A program made the position numbers and the translations under genes. A stretch of DNA of 64,000 nt from Paratinospora sagittata (lineage: Eukaryota > Streptophyta > Magnoliopsida > Ranunculales > Menispermaceae): assembly GCA_035771175.1 (NCBI GenBank), contig CM069594.1:15471670-15535669 (forward strand), in the 5' to 3' direction. Positions 24,131 through 36,974 of this stretch are shown one piece after another (position 1 is the first letter of the stretch; each line of letters opens with the position of its first letter). The notes beneath the pieces were generated by a model. The model was not told where the DNA came from. It did not search any database and saw only the letters and a program-made list of their open reading frames with translations.

Positions 24131-26789
24131 TCAGGTGGTACTAGAAAACAATTCAGGGTATTTCTGTTTAATTGTGGATTCTAGTTCCCATGTAGCTTCC
24201 TCTATATCGTGGTGATCCCAGAGCACTTTCACAAGTGGTATGCTACGTCTCCGTAGGTCGTGAGTTTTTCTATCTAAAATCTGTATTGCTTTCTCTTGAT
24301 ACGTATTTCCTTCCTCAACCCGAACCTCGACTAAAGGGATGATATGCGAAGGATCAGGACGATACTTGCGAAGCATAGATACATGAAAAACGTCATGAAC
24401 CTTAGGCATGGACGATGGAAGGGACAGACGATATGCAAGTTTGCCAATACGTTCAATGATCGGAAATGGACCGATATACCGCGGGGAGAGCTTTCCTTTG
24501 ATCCCGAAGCGTTTGACACCTCGGGTGGGCTGGACTTGTATAAAAACAAAGTCTCCCTTATCAAATTCCAGAGGCTGTCGCCGTTTGTCAGCATAGCTCT
24601 TCTGTCGACTTTGTGCAACACGAAGTCGTTCCTTTACTAGTGTGATCTTCTCAGAAGTCTCTTGAACAAGTTCAGGGCCCAACTGCGGTCGGTCTGCCAT
24701 ATCTAACCAGCATACCGGAGATCTGCAAGGCCGACCATAGAGAGCCTCGTATGGTGCCATGCCGATACTAGTTTGGTAGCTGTTGTTGTATGCAAACTCA
24801 GCTAGATGTAAATACTTTGCCCATCCGTCATTAAAGTCCAAAATGCAGCATCGTAGCATGTCTTCTAAGATTTGGATAAGCCGTTCTGACTGCCCATCAG
24901 TCTGAGGGTGGAAGGCTGTGCTCATAGTGATGTTTGAACCCATTCGAGTTTGGAAGCTTTTCCAAAAGTTTGATGTGAAGCGAGGGTCTCGATCAGAGAC
25001 GATCGTGAGTGGTATGCCATGAAGGCGTACGATTTCTCTTTCATATAGTTCTGCAAGTTTGGAGGGAGTATCCGTGAACTTTATTGGCAAGAAGTGTGCA
25101 GACTTGGTGAGTCTGTCAATGATAACCCATATAGCATCTTGCCCTTTATTATTTCGAGTCATAGTGATGTTTGAACCCATTCGAGTTTGGAAGCTTTTCC
25201 AAAAGTTTGATGTGAAGCGAGGGTCTCGATCAGAGACGATCGTGAGTGGTATGCCATGAAGGCGTACGATTTCTCTTTCATATAGTTCTGCAAGTTTGGA
25301 GGGAGTATCCGTGAACTTTATTGGCAAGAAGTGTGCAGACTTGGTGAGTCTGTCAATGATAACCCATATAGCATCTTGCCCTTTATTATTTCGAGGTAAG
25401 GCTGTAACAAAATCCATTGCGATGTTCTCCCATTTCCATTCTCCAATAGGTAACGGCTGGAGAAGGCTAGAGGGAAGTTTGCGTTCTGCCTTAACTTTCT
25501 GGCAAACAAGACATCGAGCAACGAAGTCTGCAATTGCCTTCTTCATTCCAGAAAACCAGAATTGTCGCTTGACATCCTGGTACATCTTGTCACCCCCAGG
25601 ATGCATAGCGTATCTCGAACAGTGCATCTCAGTAAGCACGTCTTTCCGAACCTTGGGATCGTTCGGAAGACAAAGACGTTTTTTATAGAAAACGGCTCCG
25701 TCGTCAGAGACTGACCAATGAGAAAAGTCTTGCCCGCTGAGTAGAAGTGCTCGTTTCTCCATTAACATAGGGTCATTGGCTTGAGTAGCTGAAATCTTGC
25801 TAACGAGGTCAGAGGTAGCGGACAATTGAGAGAGTCGTGGGCGTGGTCCCTCTTCGTTCAGCTGGAGGTTAAAGTTGTCCATCTCTGTAGCCAACTTCCC
25901 CATTTCATAGTTAAGAGTGCAAGCAACATAAGATTTTCTACTCAAAGCATCGGCCACAACATTGGCCTTTCCGGGATGGTACTGGAGTTGGAAGTCATAG
26001 TCTTTCAAGAATTCCAACCATCTTCTTTGGCGGAGGTTTAGGTCTCTCTGAGTGTATATGTACTTAAGACTCTTGTGATCTGAGAAGACCTCGAACCGTT
26101 CACCGTAAAGGTAATGACGTCATAATTTAAGTGCAAACACAACAGCTGCAAGTTCCAAGTCATGGGTTGGGTAATTACCCTCATGAATCTTCAGTTGCCT
26201 GGAGGCATATGCAACAACTTGGCCGTCTTGCATTAGTACGGCACCTAAGCCTTGGAGAGAGGCATCGGTGTATAATGAAAAACCAATTCCATTTCTTGGA
26301 GTGATAAGTACAGGTGCCGTCGTGAGGCGTTTCTTCAATTCCTGAAATGATGCTTCACAGGCGGGATTCCAGATGAAGCGCACGTCTTTTCGAGTGAGCT
26401 TGGTCATAGGTTCAGCAATCTTTGAGAAGTCCTTAATGAAGCGTCTGTAATAGCCAGCCAAACCAAGAAAACTCCTAATCTGAGTAACAGTGGTAGGCTG
26501 CTTCCAGTTAAAGACTGCTTCAACCTTAGAAGGATCGACCTCAATGCCATTGCCTGAAACCACATGGCTGAGGAATTGAACTCTCTGCGCCCAAAATTCG
26601 CACTTACTCAACTTTGCATACAGTTGGTGTCTTTGTAAGGTCTGGAGGACGATCGTCAAATGTAGTTTGTGGTCTTCCTCGGTTAAGGAATATATCAAGA
26701 TGTCGTCGACAAAAACCACCACGAACTGGTCTAAGTATAACCTGAATATGCGATTCATCAAATCCATGAATGCAGCAGGTGCATTTGTT
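24131..26789 (-). pseudogene. pol: pol remnant of element B (RT C-terminus, RNase H, integrase, chromodomain)
   Basis: The minus-strand pol frame starts abruptly within RT, at the residues before [12 protein letters not shown]. It keeps the RT active site FVDDILIYS, RNase H (YTDAS), the integrase zinc site, the D,D,E core and the C-terminal chromodomain. A stop at about 26118-26120 (Trp to TGA, after FALKL) interrupts RNase H. A 237-bp tandem duplication (24922-25395) inserts 79 codons in frame into the integrase core, so the second catalytic Asp region (VSDRDPRF) is present twice. Protease, CCHC and the RT N-terminus are missing. Not expected to give active enzymes. Confidence 0.9.
24922..25395 (-). 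repeat. In-frame 237-bp tandem duplication in integrase (B)
   Basis: Two adjacent copies, 24922-25158 and 25159-25395. They appear identical by eye and share the sequence from TCATAGTGATG to TTATTTCGAG. 237 is 79 codons, so the frame is kept. A and C have one copy. Confidence 0.92.
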
Positions 26790-27759
26790 CAGCCGCAGGT
26801 GTTGTGGCCTCATTCTTGGAAACTGGGGCTGGGAGGGCTGGGTTTTGATTGTAGTAGGGCTTTTTCTTGTTGCCCTGTTGGGAGCCTTGTTGGGAAAACG
26901 TTGCAGGCCGTTTGCCCTTATTCATTCTCTGTTCCTGTAAGAGCTTCTCTTGTTCAAAGCTCATGGCCTTGTCAACAACCTCCTTGTAAATCTGCAGATC
27001 CAAGATCGATAAGGCTTGTCGAATGTCATGGCGAAGACCATTATAAAATTTCTCAGCCTTATCTCGCTCCATTGAGATTGTGGAGAGAGAGTAAACTGAC
27101 AATTCTTTAAATTTTCCAGCATATTCTCTGACGGTCATGGTGACCTGATATAACTTAGCAAATTCCTGGCGCTTCTGCTTTGTCACCGCGCTTGGAAAAT
27201 ATTCATCAATAAACATTGACTCAAACTGTTGCCAAGTTATATCGGCTATATTGACCCTTGGGTCTTCTTTCACTGTAATCCACCATGTGTTTGCGGCACC
27301 AACAAGTTGGTAGGTTGCTAGTGGAATTTTACGAGTCTCATCGACTCCCATTGCATCAAGAGCCTTCTTGGACTCATCCAACCACTTTTGCACCTCATCA
27401 GGATCAATGGTGCCATCGAAAGTAAGAGGTTGTAGCCGCTTGTATTTAGTAATCTGATCGGTTTGAGCTTCTGAGCCAAATGTTATAGATGGTTGAACTG
27501 TGGCAACTTGACTGGCAGCGGTCTCACGAACGGCAGTTTGAACAGTAACCTTCATCGCCTCAATAAATCCAGCGAAGAAGGTTTCAATGCTTGAAGGCAT
27601 GGCAAAGGGTGCGGGTGGGGGTGGTATTGCCTGCCCAGATGTAGTGGCAGTGGTGGGTTGGGCCTGTGCTGTTGTCGGAGGCGGCGGTTCCTGAATCTCA
27701 GGAGGTGCCTCCACTGCTGGACGAACAGCACGTGGCCTTCCTCTCTTCCTGATTTGCAT
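26790..27759 (-). pseudogene. gag: gag remnant of element B
   Basis: Starts at ATG 27759 with the same AT-hook-like RKRGRPR N-terminus and gag domain as C. It is cut at about residue 324 ([14 protein letters not shown]) by a deletion of about 1.33 kb relative to A. The join enters RT out of frame, adding about eight foreign residues before a stop. The Gly/Arg linker, CCHC knuckle and protease are absent. The deletion joint shares 3 bp (GTT), consistent with end joining. Confidence 0.9.
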
Positions 27760-27997
27760 TGTCTCACTGGCAAAGAGAAAAGGAAAACCAAGATTTAGGA
27801 ACTGTAGCCAAGTATAATGTTAGAATATGCTCAGCAACAATTTCGAGAGTACTGCAATAGGAAAATCACCTATTTTTCTAAGTATAGTGTAAGAGTGTTG
27901 TTGAGGAATCAAAGAATCTTATATAACTCGTATTTTTGGCCATGGTGTAAAAAAAACAAGGTTAGAATGTTTATATAATAAGTACAAACCTTTGCAA
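27760..27997 (-). other. Truncated gag leader/spacer of element B
   Basis: About 240 bp matching the gag-proximal part of the spacer in A and C, ending where C continues at about 44882. It is fused directly to the 5' LTR remnant, so the three hairpin-like repeats and the extra ORF are gone. Confidence 0.8.
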
Positions 27998-28107
27998 TTG
28001 CACCGCACCGGGAGTCTCAAAGACTAAAAACTTAGAATGCGTGGAAAAGAGAAGAAAAATCACAAGAGAAGGTGATTTGGTGTGAGGAATGAGAAATGAG
28101 GAGGTTT

Positions 28108-28115
28108 CTTATATA
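28108..28115 (-). promoter_or_regulatory. TATA box of element B truncated 5' LTR
   Basis: CTCTATATAAGAAACC on the minus strand, immediately downstream of the 12-unit GAACGTTC array. It is retained although downstream LTR sequence is lost. Confidence 0.7.
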
Positions 28116-28124
28116 GAGATTTTT

Positions 28125-28363
28125 GCGCCTGAACGTTCTGGCATGCGCCTGAACGTTCTGGCATGCGCCTGAACGTTCTAGCATGGCGCCTGAACGTTCT
28201 GGCATGCGCCTGAACGTTCTGGCATTGCGCCTGAACGTTCTGGCATGCGCCTGAACGTTCTGGCATGCGCCTGAACGTTCTGGCATTGCGCCTGAACGTT
28301 CTGGCATGCGCCTGAACGTTCTGGCATTGCGCCTGAACGTTCTGTCACGCGCCTGAACGTTCG
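28125..28363 (-). repeat. U3 tandem array, 12 units (B, 5' LTR remnant)
   Basis: Twelve GAACGTTC units with TGCGCC/TTGCGCC linkers and a CTGTCACGCGCC variant unit also seen in the left LTR of C. All twelve cores are intact; one is followed by CTAGCA instead of CTGGCA. Confidence 0.9.
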
Positions 28364-28396
28364 GGCATTGCCCAAATAGTAAAAATTTCAAATAGT

Positions 28397-28427
<31 letters not shown>

Positions 28428-28447
28428 GTGAAATACAGGGTATTACA

Positions 28448-31400
28448 GGATATATCTTATATGTTGGATGTCCATTAGGCATACATTTTGTAGGTATTCA
28501 AAATCCTTTTTCCTAAAAATACAAAGGAGACTATCATTTTTTTTTGCTGACAGCCTAGAGATTACATGAAACTGCTCCATTTACTGGAAAAAAGAAAGTG
28601 ATTGTTCTTCTCTTCCTTATATAATGAATCATTGAACTTACCTATGATTAAAATTAAATCACTTTTACATCAAGAGTGGTATGGTTCTGGTGTTCAAACT
28701 TGGGGCAGATTTTTACCCAGTTGCCAATCAAAGGCATGACTTTTCTATGATTATATTAATTTTATCCTTGAATTAGTAAAAACAATTTATTGATTTGTTT
28801 TTGTATTCTAGGTTTTGGCATGATAAAATAAATCAATGGAATTGATTTGGATAAGAGGATATATCTTATATGTTGGATGTCCATTAGGCATACGTTTTAT
28901 AGGTTTTCAAAATCTTTTTTGCTGAAAATACAAAGGATACTATCATTTTTTTTTTGTTGAAAGCCTAGAGATTACATGAAACTGCTCCATTTAAGGGAAG
29001 AATGAAAGTGATTGTTCTTCTCTTCCTTATATAATGAATCATTGAACTTACGTATGATTAAAATTAAATCACTTTTACATTAAGAATGTAATTGTTATGG
29101 TGTTGAAACTGGGGGCAGATTTTTGCCCAGTTGCCAATCAAAGGCATGACTTTTCTATGATTATATTAGTTTTATGCTTGAATTAGTAAAAACAATTGAT
29201 TGATTTGTTTTTGTATTCCATGTTTTGGCATGATAAAATAAATCAATGGAATTGACTTGGATATTAGCATATATATATATTATAGGTTGGATGTTCATTA
29301 GGCATATATTTTACAGGTTTTCAAAATCCTTTTTGCTGAATATACAAAGGAGACTATCATTTTTTTTTGTTGAAAGCCTAGAGATTACTTGAAACTGCTC
29401 CATTTACTGGAAGAAAGAAAGTGATTGTTCTTCTCTTCCTTATATAATGAATTATTGAACTTACTTATGATTAAAATTAAATCTCTTTTACATCAAGAAT
29501 GTATTGGTTATGGTGTTGAAACCAGGGGCAGATTTTTGCCCAGTTGCCAATCTAAGGCATGACTTTTCTATGATTATATTAATTTTATGCTTGAATTAGT
29601 AAAAATAATTGATTGATTTGTTTTTGTATTCTATGTTTTTCCATGATAAAATAAATCAATGGAATTGACTTGGATATTAGGATATATATATTATAGGTTG
29701 GATGTTCATTAGGCATATATTTTGCAGGTATTCGAAATCCTTTTTCCTGAAAATACAAAGGAGACTATCATTTTTTTTTGTTGAAAGCGTAGAGATTACA
29801 TGAAGCTGCTCCATTTACCGCAAGAAAGAAAGTGATTGTTCTTCTCTTCCTTATGTAATGAATCATCGAACTTACTTATGATTAAAATTAAATAACTTTT
29901 ACATCAAGAATGTAATGGTTATGGTGTTGAAACTTGGGGCGGAGTTTTGCCCAGTTGCCAATCTAAGGCATGACTTTTCTATGATTATATTAATTTTATG
30001 CTTGGATTAGTAAAAATAATTGATTGATTTGTTTTTGTATTCTATGTTTTGGCATGATAAAATAAATCAATGGAATTGACTTGGATATTAGGATATATAT
30101 ATTATAGGTTGGATTTTCATTAGGCATATATTTTGCAGGTATTCGAAATACTTTTTCCTGAAAATACAAAGGAGACTATCATTTTTTTTTGTTGAAAGCG
30201 TAGAGATTACATGAAGCTGCTCCATTTACCGCAAGAAAGAAAGTGATTGTTCTTCTCTTCCTTATGTAATGAATCATCGAACTTACTTATGATTAAAATT
30301 AAATAACTTTTACATCAAGAATGTAATGGTTATGGTGTTGAAACTTGAGGCGGAGTTTTGCCCAGTTGCCTATCTAAGGCATGACTTTTCTATGATTATA
30401 TTAATTTTATGCTTGAATTAGTAAAAATAATTGATTGATTTGTTTTTGTATTCTATGTTTTGGCATGATAAAATAAATCAATGGAATTGACTTGGTATTC
30501 AAAATCCTTTTTGCTGAATATACAAAGGAGACTATCATTTTTTTTTGTTGAAAGCCTAGAGATTACATGAAACTGCTCCATTTACGGGAAGAAAGAAAGT
30601 GATTCTTCTTCTCTTCCTTATATAATGAATCATTGAACTTACTTATGATTAAAATTAAATCACTTTTACATGAAGAATGTAATGGTTACGGTGTTGAAAC
30701 TTGGGGCAGATTTTTGTTCAGTTGCCAATCAAAGGCATGACTTTTATATGATTATATAAATTTTATACTTGAATTAGTAAAAACAATTGATTGTTTTGTT
30801 TTTGTATTCTATGTTTTGGCATGATAAAATAAATCAATGGAATTGATTTGGATATGAGGATATATCTTATCGGTTGGATGCCAATTAGGCATATGTTTTA
30901 CAGATTTTCAAAATCCTTTTTGCTGAAAATACAAAGGAGACTATCATTTTTTTTTTGTTGAAAGCCTAGAGATTACATGAAACTGCTCCATTTACTGGAA
31001 GAAAGAAAGTGATTGTTCTTCTCTTCGTTATATAATGAATCATTGAACTTACTTATGATTAAAATTAAATCACTTTTCCTTGAAGAATGTAATGGTTATG
31101 GTGTTGAAACTTGGGGAAGATTTTTGCCCAGTTGCCTATCTAAGGCATGACTTTTCTACGATTATATTAATTTTATGCTTGAATTAGTAAAAATAATTGA
31201 TTGATTTGTTTTTGTATTCTATGTTTTGGCATGATAAAATAAATCAATGGAATTGACTTGGATATTAGGATATATATATTATAGGTTGGATTTTCATTAG
31301 GCATATATTTTGCAGGTATTCGAAATCCTTTTTCCTGAAAATACAAAGGAGACTATCATTTTTTTTTGCTGAAAGCCTTGAGATTACTTGAAACTGCTCC

Positions 31401-34400
31401 ATTTACTGGAAGAAAGAAAGTGATTGTTCTTCTCTTCCTTATATAATGAATCATTGAACTTACTTATGGTTAAAATTAAATCACTTTTACATCAAGAATG
31501 TAATGGTTATGGTGTTGAAACTTGGGGGAGATTTTTGCCCAGTTGCCAATCAAAGGCATGACTTTTCTATGATTATATTAATTTTATCCTTGAATTAGTA
31601 AAAACATTTGGTTGATTTGTTTTTGTATTCTATGTTTTGGCATGATAAAATAAATCAATGGAATTGATTTGGATATGAGGATATCTCTTATATGGTGGAT
31701 TCCATTAGGCATACATTTTACAGGTTTTCAAAATCTTTTTTGCTGAAAATACAAAGGATACTATCATTTTTTTTTGTTGAAAGCCTAGAGATTACATGAA
31801 ACTGCTCCATTTACGGGAAGAAAGAAAGTGATTCTTCTTCTCTTCCTTATATAATGAATCATTGAACTTACTTATGATTAAAATTAAATCACTTTTACAT
31901 GAAGAATGTAATGGTTATGGTGTTGAAACTTGCGGCAGATTTTTGTTCAGTTGCCAATCAAAGGCATGACTTTTCTATGATTATATTAATTTTACGCTTG
32001 AATTAGTAAAAACAAGTGATTGATTTGTTTTTGTATTCTATGTTTTGGCATGATAAAATAAATCAATGGAATTGATTTGGTTATTAGGATATATCTTATA
32101 TGTTGGATGTCCATTAGGCATACATTTTACAGGTTTTCAAAATCTTTTTTGCTGAAAATACAAAGGAGACTATCATTTTTTTTTGTCGAAAGCCTAGAGA
32201 TGACATGAAACTGGTCCATTTACTGGAAGAAAGAAAGTGATTGTTCTTCTCTTCCTTATATAATGAATCATTGAACTTACTTATAATTAAAATTAAATAA
32301 CTTTTACATCAAGAATGTAATGGTCATGGTGTTGAAACCTGGGGCAGATTTTTGCCCAGTTGCCAATCTAAGGCATGACTTTTCTATGATTATATTAATT
32401 TTATGCTTGAATTAGTAAAAATAATTGATTGATTTGTTTGTGTATTCTATGTTTTTCCATGATAAAATAAATCAATGGAATTGACTTGGATATTAGGATA
32501 TATATATTATAGGTTGGATGTTCATTAGGCATATATTTTACAGGTTTTCAAAATCCTTTTTGCTGAAAATACAAAGGAGACTATCATTTTTTTTTGTTGA
32601 AAGCGTAGAGATTACATGAAGCTGCTCCATTGACTGGAAGAAAGAAAGTGATTGTTCTTCTCTTCCTTATATAATGAATCATTGAACTTACTTATGATTA
32701 AAATTAAATCACTTTTACATCAAGAATGTAATGGTTATGGTGTTGAAACCTGGTGCAGATTTTTGCCCAGTTGCCAATCTAAGGCATGACCTTTCTATGA
32801 TTATATTAATTTTATGCTTGAATTAGTAAAAATAATTGATTGATTTGTTTTTGTATTCTACGTTTAGGCATGATAAAATAAATCAATGGAATTGACTTGG
32901 ATATTAGGATATATATATTATAGGTTGGATGTTCATTAGGCATATATTTTACAGGTTTTCAAAATCCTTTTTGCTGAATATACAAAGGAGACTATCATTT
33001 TTTTTTGTTGAAAGCCTAGAGATTACTTGAAACTGCTCCATTTACTAGAAGAAAAAAAGTGATTGTTCTTCTCTTCCTTATATAATGAATCATTGAACTT
33101 ACTTATGATAAAAATTAAATCACTTTTACATCAAGAATGTAATGGTTATGGTGTTGAAACCTGGGGCAGATTTTGGCCCAGTTGCCAATCAAAGGCATGA
33201 CTTTTCTATGATTATATTAGTTTTAGGCTTGAATTAGTAAAAACAATTGATTGATTTGTTTTTAAATTCTATGTTTTCGCATGATAAAATAAATCAATGG
33301 AATTGACTTGGATAATAGGATATATATATTATAGGTTGGATGTTCATTAGGCATATATTTTACAGGTTTTCAAAATCCTTTTTGCTGATAATACAAAGGA
33401 GACTATCATTTTTTTTTGTTGAAAGCCTATAGATTACATGAAACTGCTCCATTTACTGAAAGAAAGAAAGTGATTGTTCTTCTCTTCCATATATAATGAA
33501 TCATTGAACTTACTTATGATTAAAATTAAATCTCTTTTACATCAAGAATGTAATGGTTATGGTGTTGAAACTTGGGGCAGATTTTTGCCCAGTTGCCTAT
33601 CTAAGGCATGACTTTTCTATCATTATATTAATTATATGCTTGAATTAGTAAAAACAATTGATTGATTTGTTTTTGTATTCTATGTTTTGGCATGATAAAA
33701 TAAATCAATGGAATTGACTTTGATATTAGGATATATATATTATAGGTTGGATTTTCATTAGGCATATATTTTGCAGGTATTCGAAATCCATTTTCCTGAA
33801 AATACAAAGGAGACTATCATTTTTTTTTGCTGAAAGCCTTGAGATTACGTGAAACTGCTCCATTTACTGGAAGAAAGAAAGTGATTGTTCTTCTCTTCCT
33901 TATATAATGAATCATTGAACTTACTTATGATTAAAATTAAATCACTTTTACATCAAGAATGTAATGGTTATGGTGTTGAAACTTGGGGGAGATTTTTGCC
34001 CAGTTGCCAATCAAAGGCATGACTTTTCTATGATTATATTAATTTTATCCTTGAATTTGTAAAAATATTTGGTTGATTTGTTTTTGTATTCTATGTTTTG
34101 GCATGATAAAATAAATCAATGGAATTGATTTGGATATGAGGATATCTCTTATATGGTGGATTCCATTAGGCATACATTTCACAGGTTTTCAAAATCTTTT
34201 TTGCTGAAAATACAAAGGATACTATCATTTTTTTTTTGTTGAAAGCCTAGAGATTACATGAAGCTGCTCCATTTATGGGAAGAAAGAAAGTGATTCTTCT
34301 TCTCTTCCTTATATAATGAATCATTGAACTTACTTATGATTAAAACTAAATCACTTTTACATGAAGAATGTAATGGTTATGGTGTTGAAACTTGCGGCAG

Positions 34401-35390
34401 ATTTTTGTTCAGTTGCCAATCAAAGGCATGACTTTTCTATGATTATATTAATTTTGTGCTTGAATTAGTAAAAACAATTGATTGATTTGTTTTTGTATTC
34501 TATGTTTTGGCATGATAAAATAAATCAATGGAATTGGCTTGGATATTAGCATATATATATTATAGGTTGGATGTTCATTAGGCATATATTTTACAGGTTT
34601 TCAAAATCCTTTTTGCTGAAAATACAAAGGAGACTATCATTTTTTTTTGTTGAAAGCGTAGAGATTACATGAAGCTGCTCCATTGACTGGAAGAAAGAAA
34701 GTGATTGTTCTTCTCTTCCTTATATAATGAATCATTGAACTTACTTATGATTAAAATTAAATCACTTTTACATCAAGAATGTAATGGTTATGGTGTTGAA
34801 ACCTGGTGCAGATTTTTGCCCAGTTGCCAATCTAAGGCATGACCTTTCTATGATTATATTAATTTTATGCTTGAATTAGTAAAAATAATTGATTGATTTG
34901 TTTTTGTATTCTACGTTTAGGCATGATAAAATAAATCAATGGAATTGACTTGGATATTAGGATATATATATTATAGGTTGGATGTTCATTAGGCATATAT
35001 TTTACAGGTTTTCAAAATCCTTTTTGCTGAATATACAAAGGAGACTATCATTTTTTTTTGTTGAAAGCCTAGAGATTACATGAAGCTGCTCCATTGACTG
35101 GAAGAAAGAAAGTGATTGTTCTTCTCTTCCTTATATAATGAATCATTGAACTTACTTATGATTAAAATTAAATCACTTTTACATCAAGAATGTAATGGTT
35201 ATGGTGTTGAAACTTGGGGCAGATTTTTGCCCAGTTGCCATTCAAAGACGTGACTTTTCTTTGATTATATTAATTTTATCCTTGAATTAGTAAAAACAAT
35301 TGATTGATTTGTTTTTGTATTCTATGTTTTGGCATATAAAATAAATCAATGGAATTGATTTGCATATGAGGATATATCTTATATGTTGGA
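28448..35390. repeat. Satellite array, ~410-bp monomer (block S3)
   Basis: About 17 monomers. One monomer starting at about 30139 is only 356 bp long, through a ~54-bp deletion at 30494 (GG at both edges). Two neighbouring monomers (about 29729 and 30139) share the private variants TTACCGCAAGAAAG and GGCGGAGTTTTGCC, a recent local duplication. The right part (about 32960-35390) has the monomer-variant order seen again in S4/S5. No gene is visible. Confidence 0.95.
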
Positions 35391-36737
35391 TGTCACACCC
35401 CGCCCGGACGCGCCTAAACCGGCGATACACTCACGGACGAGGCGCGCATTTGGAACAATCATAATGGTAATAACAGAGTACGCAGCGGAAATACAGTACA
35501 CAGTACAAATCTGATTTCATATAATTCAGAATACTTTTGTACATAAAATGGTCAAGGGAACATACTCCCAAAATCCCCAATGATTCATACAAAGGGTACA
35601 AAATGTGGGCCCCATAACCTGCACCCAGTCCACCCTAATTTCCTGTGAAAGATTTGATAATATTGGAGTGAGCTTAACGCGCTCAGTGGGTAAATAGTGC
35701 ATGAGTATAACAATTAATAAAGCATACTTCAATATCAAATATCTTAAATACACATGTAAGCATCATAATCAATCAATATGTATGTATGCATGACACCGTC
35801 ACGTATTAATGGTTTGTTGAGCGTACATCGCCTGAGTTCACGTACAGGTGTCCTTCCCCGGGCGTAGCCAGGTTCTCACTGTACGTCCCTCCTCAGGAAC
35901 GATGCTCTGGATTCACGTACTGATGTCCCTCCCCAGCGTAGCCAGGTTCTCATGTACATCCCTCTCTAGAGAAATAATATGAATAGTGAGCAATGCTTCT
36001 AACTATTCTATGAGTCATAAACCATACACATCCCTAGGTGGTGATATGTATGATGCCAATGCATAAACTAGTCTAGTCTACTGGTCTGGTCTTTTCTTGA
36101 CATTTAGACTGACTTTGGCAACGTCTAGTGATCCTTATCAGGGTCGGTATCACGACGTGCAAGGTTAAGCCATTATATGACATAATGCAGTGTAAATGAA
36201 TAGTAGACATAATAATAATTGAATGTAAACTTTAATAAAAGTTATGAAACACACAAACCTATGTTTCGTTCCCCACCTTCAGATCTGGTACTTTTCTCCG
36301 GACAGAACTTCGTTGCACCGCTTTCAGATCTGGCGCTTTCCTCCGGACAGAACTTTGTTGCACCGCACCGGGAGTCTCAAAGACTAAAAACTTAGAATGC
36401 GTGGCAAGGAGAAGAAAAATCACAAGAGAAGGTGATTTGGTGTGAGGAATGAGAAATGAGGAGGTTTCTTATATAGAGATTTTTGCGCCTGAACGTTCTG
36501 GCATGCGCCTGAACGTTCTGGCATGCGCCTGAACGTTCTGGCATTGCGCCTGAACGTTCTGGCATGCGCCTGAACGTTCTGGCATTGCGCCTGAACGTTC
36601 TGTCACGCGCCTGAACGTTCTGGTACGCGCCTGAACGTTCTGGCATGCGCCTGAACGTTCGGGCGTTGCCCAAATAGTAAAAATTTCAAATAGTATTTTT
36701 TTTTTTTTTTTTTTTTGGTGAAATACTGGGTATTACA
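35391..36737 (-). repeat. Element C 3' LTR (left)
   Basis: 1347 bp, TGTCACACC to TATTACA. It has the smallest array, nine units (36485-36660). It differs from its partner at scattered sites, for example GTTTGTTGAGC against GTTTGATGAGC and CCATACACATCC against CCATATACGTCC. Confidence 0.93.
36485..36660 (-). repeat. U3 tandem array, 9 units (C, 3' LTR)
   Basis: Nine 20-21 bp GAACGTTC units, all cores intact, with variant linkers CTGTCACGCGCC and CTGGTACGCGCC. It is the shortest array of the eight LTRs. Confidence 0.92.
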
Positions 36738-36974
36738 CTCTACCCCCCTTAAAGGGATTTCGCCCTCGAAATCAAGTCAAGTATGGATGAGGGGTATGGC
36801 TTGCGAAGTAGCCGCAGGTTGCTAAGGAGTCACGGCGTGTGTGCATCACGATATCCATTGATAGGATTTTCAGATATCTGCGTAGTTATTCAAGTGAAAC
36901 AATGTATGAAGATAAGTGTAAACAATGTTTCATCCTGGTATTTAGAAGTGAAAATAATACAATGTATCACATCG
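36738..36974 (-). other. Polypurine tract and 3' untranslated segment of element C
   Basis: The polypurine tract (CCCTTTAAGGGGGGTAGAG on the minus strand) abuts the left LTR at 36738-36754. The rest, about 220 bp, has no supported feature. Confidence 0.7.

Larger units (their letters stand above)
22505..28447 (-). mobile_element. Element B: deleted derivative of the chromovirus
   Basis: A 5943-bp element with target-site duplication GGATA (22500-22504 and 28448-28452). The left LTR and 3' half of pol are kept. Two internal deletions removed (i) the end of gag, protease and N-terminal RT, joined at 26787-26789 with GTT microhomology, and (ii) the spacer, extra ORF, leader, primer site and most of the 5' LTR R-U5, joined at about 27997/27998. 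The LTR subtype is that of element C. With no primer site it cannot have moved in this form, so the second deletion is inferred to post-date insertion. Confidence 0.93.
27998..28447 (-). repeat. Truncated 5' LTR of element B
   Basis: The last 450 bp of the LTR. In sense order it keeps U3, the 12-unit array (about 28125-28363), the TATA box (28108-28115) and about 110 bp beyond, then breaks at TTGCACCGCACCGGG. The rest of R-U5 and the primer site are deleted. The promoter region therefore now faces the gag leader directly. Confidence 0.9.
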
